Source: Echinicola sp. 20G
GTDB taxonomy: Bacteria > Bacteroidota > Bacteroidia > Cytophagales > Cyclobacteriaceae
Assembly: GCF_015533855.1 (NCBI RefSeq)
Contig: NZ_AP024154.1
Location: forward strand, 5,415,501-5,479,500
Length of the DNA stretch: 64,000 bases
Direction of reading: 5' to 3'
Shown here: positions 63,115-64,000 of the stretch, one piece after another
Layout of the letters: each line of letters starts with the position of its first letter
How positions within the stretch are numbered: position 1 is the stretch's first letter
The notes under the pieces: model-generated
Database searches by the model: none
Seen by the model: the letters and a program-made list of their open reading frames with translations, nothing else
Told to the model about the DNA's origin: nothing
Program-made: the position numbers and the translations under genes

Positions 63115-64000
63115 CTAATTAGCTTTGCAATAAGACAATTGATAAGATCCAGACCCTAGGACCAATTCACTATTACTCTTAACAGCACCTTTATGCCTGT
63201 TCAGAAAATCATCTCCCTTTTCTCCATTTACTGTTAGTGTGGAGAATTCCTCCTCTGAAAGGATCACTTTAGCTTTGGTATTGAAAGGAACAGTTAAACT
63301 CATGCTAAAATTAACTCCTTCTACCTTCCAATTATTTCGAATCTCACCATATCTTGTGGGTATGGACACTTTTGTAAAAGTGATTTCTTCAGGGAATACC
63401 GGCTCAACCACAAATTCCTTATATCCTACGGCCTTATAAGAAGATTTTATACCTCCTAAGGATTCAAAAAAGTAAGCGGCAAACCCACTATGCATGGGAT
63501 GGTTTAAGGAATTGGTCAAACCTGACATCTTATCCCATTCAAACTGCCGCTCTGGCCAGGTAGTGAAACCATAATTTAGAATATAGGCTTGACTTGGAAA
63601 AGTAGGCGTGGTCAGAATTTTATGGGCCAGATCTGCATGCCCATACCTACTCAACACAGTATAAATATACCTATTTCCATGTATTCCAGTGCTATGGTGT
63701 CCTCCTTTCCGGATCTCTATATCATAAACCAGCCCATTGACCACCAAAGCAATTTCTTTTTCTGGAACCATACCAAATTGCAGAGCCATGACCGTTGCGG
63801 TCTGGCTACCATACCATTTGTATTCCGTACCTGAAATACCCTCCAGAAACTGTGCATTAAATGCGTCTTTTAGTTCTTGTTGCTCATTAGCTAACTGTGC
63901 TTGGTAGACCATGTCCATATTTATCTTGGCAAACCTTTCCATAATCCCTAATACATCATAAAAATAAGCGTTTGCCGAAATCACCGGATGGCATTCCATG
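63115..64000 (-). CDS. GH78-like alpha-L-rhamnosidase, N-terminus cut by window edge
   Basis: At least 294 residues of the C-terminal end of a GH78-type rhamnosidase; the frame is open at the window edge and the Met at 63999 is almost certainly internal. Seen: end of the (alpha/alpha)6 barrel (GGHHSTGIHGNRYIYTVLSRYG, YGFTTWPERQFEWD, SLNHPMHSGFAAYFFESLGGI) and the C-terminal beta-domain (VSIPTRYGEIRNNWKVEG). The order TTWxER then SLNHPMxxG is characteristic of GH78. Relative to the second GH78 it differs throughout, so it is not a recent duplicate. Followed by the 62999-63029 hairpin. Confidence 0.85.
   Translation of the reverse strand, partial: MECHPVISANAYFYDVLGIMERFAKINMDMVYQAQLANEQQELKDAFNAQFLEGISGTEYKWYGSQTATVMALQFGMVPEKEIALVVNGLVYDIEIRKGGHHSTGIHGNRYIYTVLSRYGHADLAHKILTTPTFPSQAYILNYGFTTWPERQFEWDKMSGLTNSLNHPMHSGFAAYFFESLGGIKSSYKAVGYKEFVVEPVFPEEITFTKVSIPTRYGEIRNNWKVEGVNFSMSLTVPFNTKAKVILSEEEFSTLTVNGEKGDDFLNRHKGAVKSNSELVLGSGSYQLSYCKAN

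Noticed and set aside
1-64000. tRNA, rRNA, CRISPR arrays, insertion sequences or phage genes
   Set aside because: I scanned the gaps by eye and saw no cloverleaf, regularly spaced repeats, transposase or terminal inverted repeats. Small or unusual RNA genes could still be missed without a covariance search.

Overview
The window looks like a marine Bacteroidota chromosome, probably Cyclobacteriaceae-like (the genus is a guess). The DNA is AT-rich. SusC/SusD outer-membrane pairs, Bacteroidota-type hybrid two-component regulation, many lipoprotein signals, weak or absent Shine-Dalgarno sites and TAnnTTTG-type promoter boxes all point that way. Almost every gene lies on the minus strand, so transcription runs right to left; the one convincing plus-strand gene is a small HxlR regulator.

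Layout from right to left (direction of transcription). 64000-57858: two GH78 alpha-L-rhamnosidases (the first cut by the window edge), an S1-like sulfatase and L-rhamnose mutarotase. 57662-52495: cytoplasmic rhamnose catabolism (fused rhamnulose-1-P aldolase/dehydrogenase, L-rhamnose isomerase, FGGY sugar kinase). 52336-50879: an HxlR regulator divergent from a YhdH-like oxidoreductase, probably unrelated to the glycan genes. 50588-44474: GH5, a carbohydrate-binding/nucleoside-hydrolase-like protein and a GH3. 43966-30685: hybrid two-component regulator, GntR regulator, sulfatase, GH3, sulfatase and a Tat-type alpha/alpha-barrel enzyme. 29944-24620: SusC, SusD and a fasciclin-domain lipoprotein. 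24224-16067: SusC, SusD, heparinase II/III-type lyase and a KduD-like dehydrogenase. 15430-8018: GntR regulator, sulfatase, DUF4861, GH105, DUF1080 and sulfatase. 7698-1: SusC, SusD and a second, shortened SusC that runs off the left edge.

Together these form a large polysaccharide utilisation region. Five sulfatases, a lyase, GH105, GH78, GH3 and complete rhamnose processing fit a sulfated polymer rich in rhamnose and uronic acid. Ulvan of green algae is the best guess; other sulfated rhamnans or rhamnose-containing microalgal polysaccharides remain possible. The lyase would make unsaturated uronates, GH105 and KduD would process them, GH78 would release rhamnose, and the Rha enzymes would turn it into central metabolites. 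KduI, KDG kinase, KDPG aldolase and inner-membrane sugar transporters were not found here.

The most notable non-coding signal is a conserved promoter pattern: a 10-bp element (minus strand WACAGGWTAC) sits exactly 19 bp upstream of a TAnnTTTG-like box before four separate units (SusC 7698, GntR operon 15430, rhaD 57662, GH78 62592). It suggests a single regulon linking uptake, oligosaccharide processing and rhamnose catabolism.
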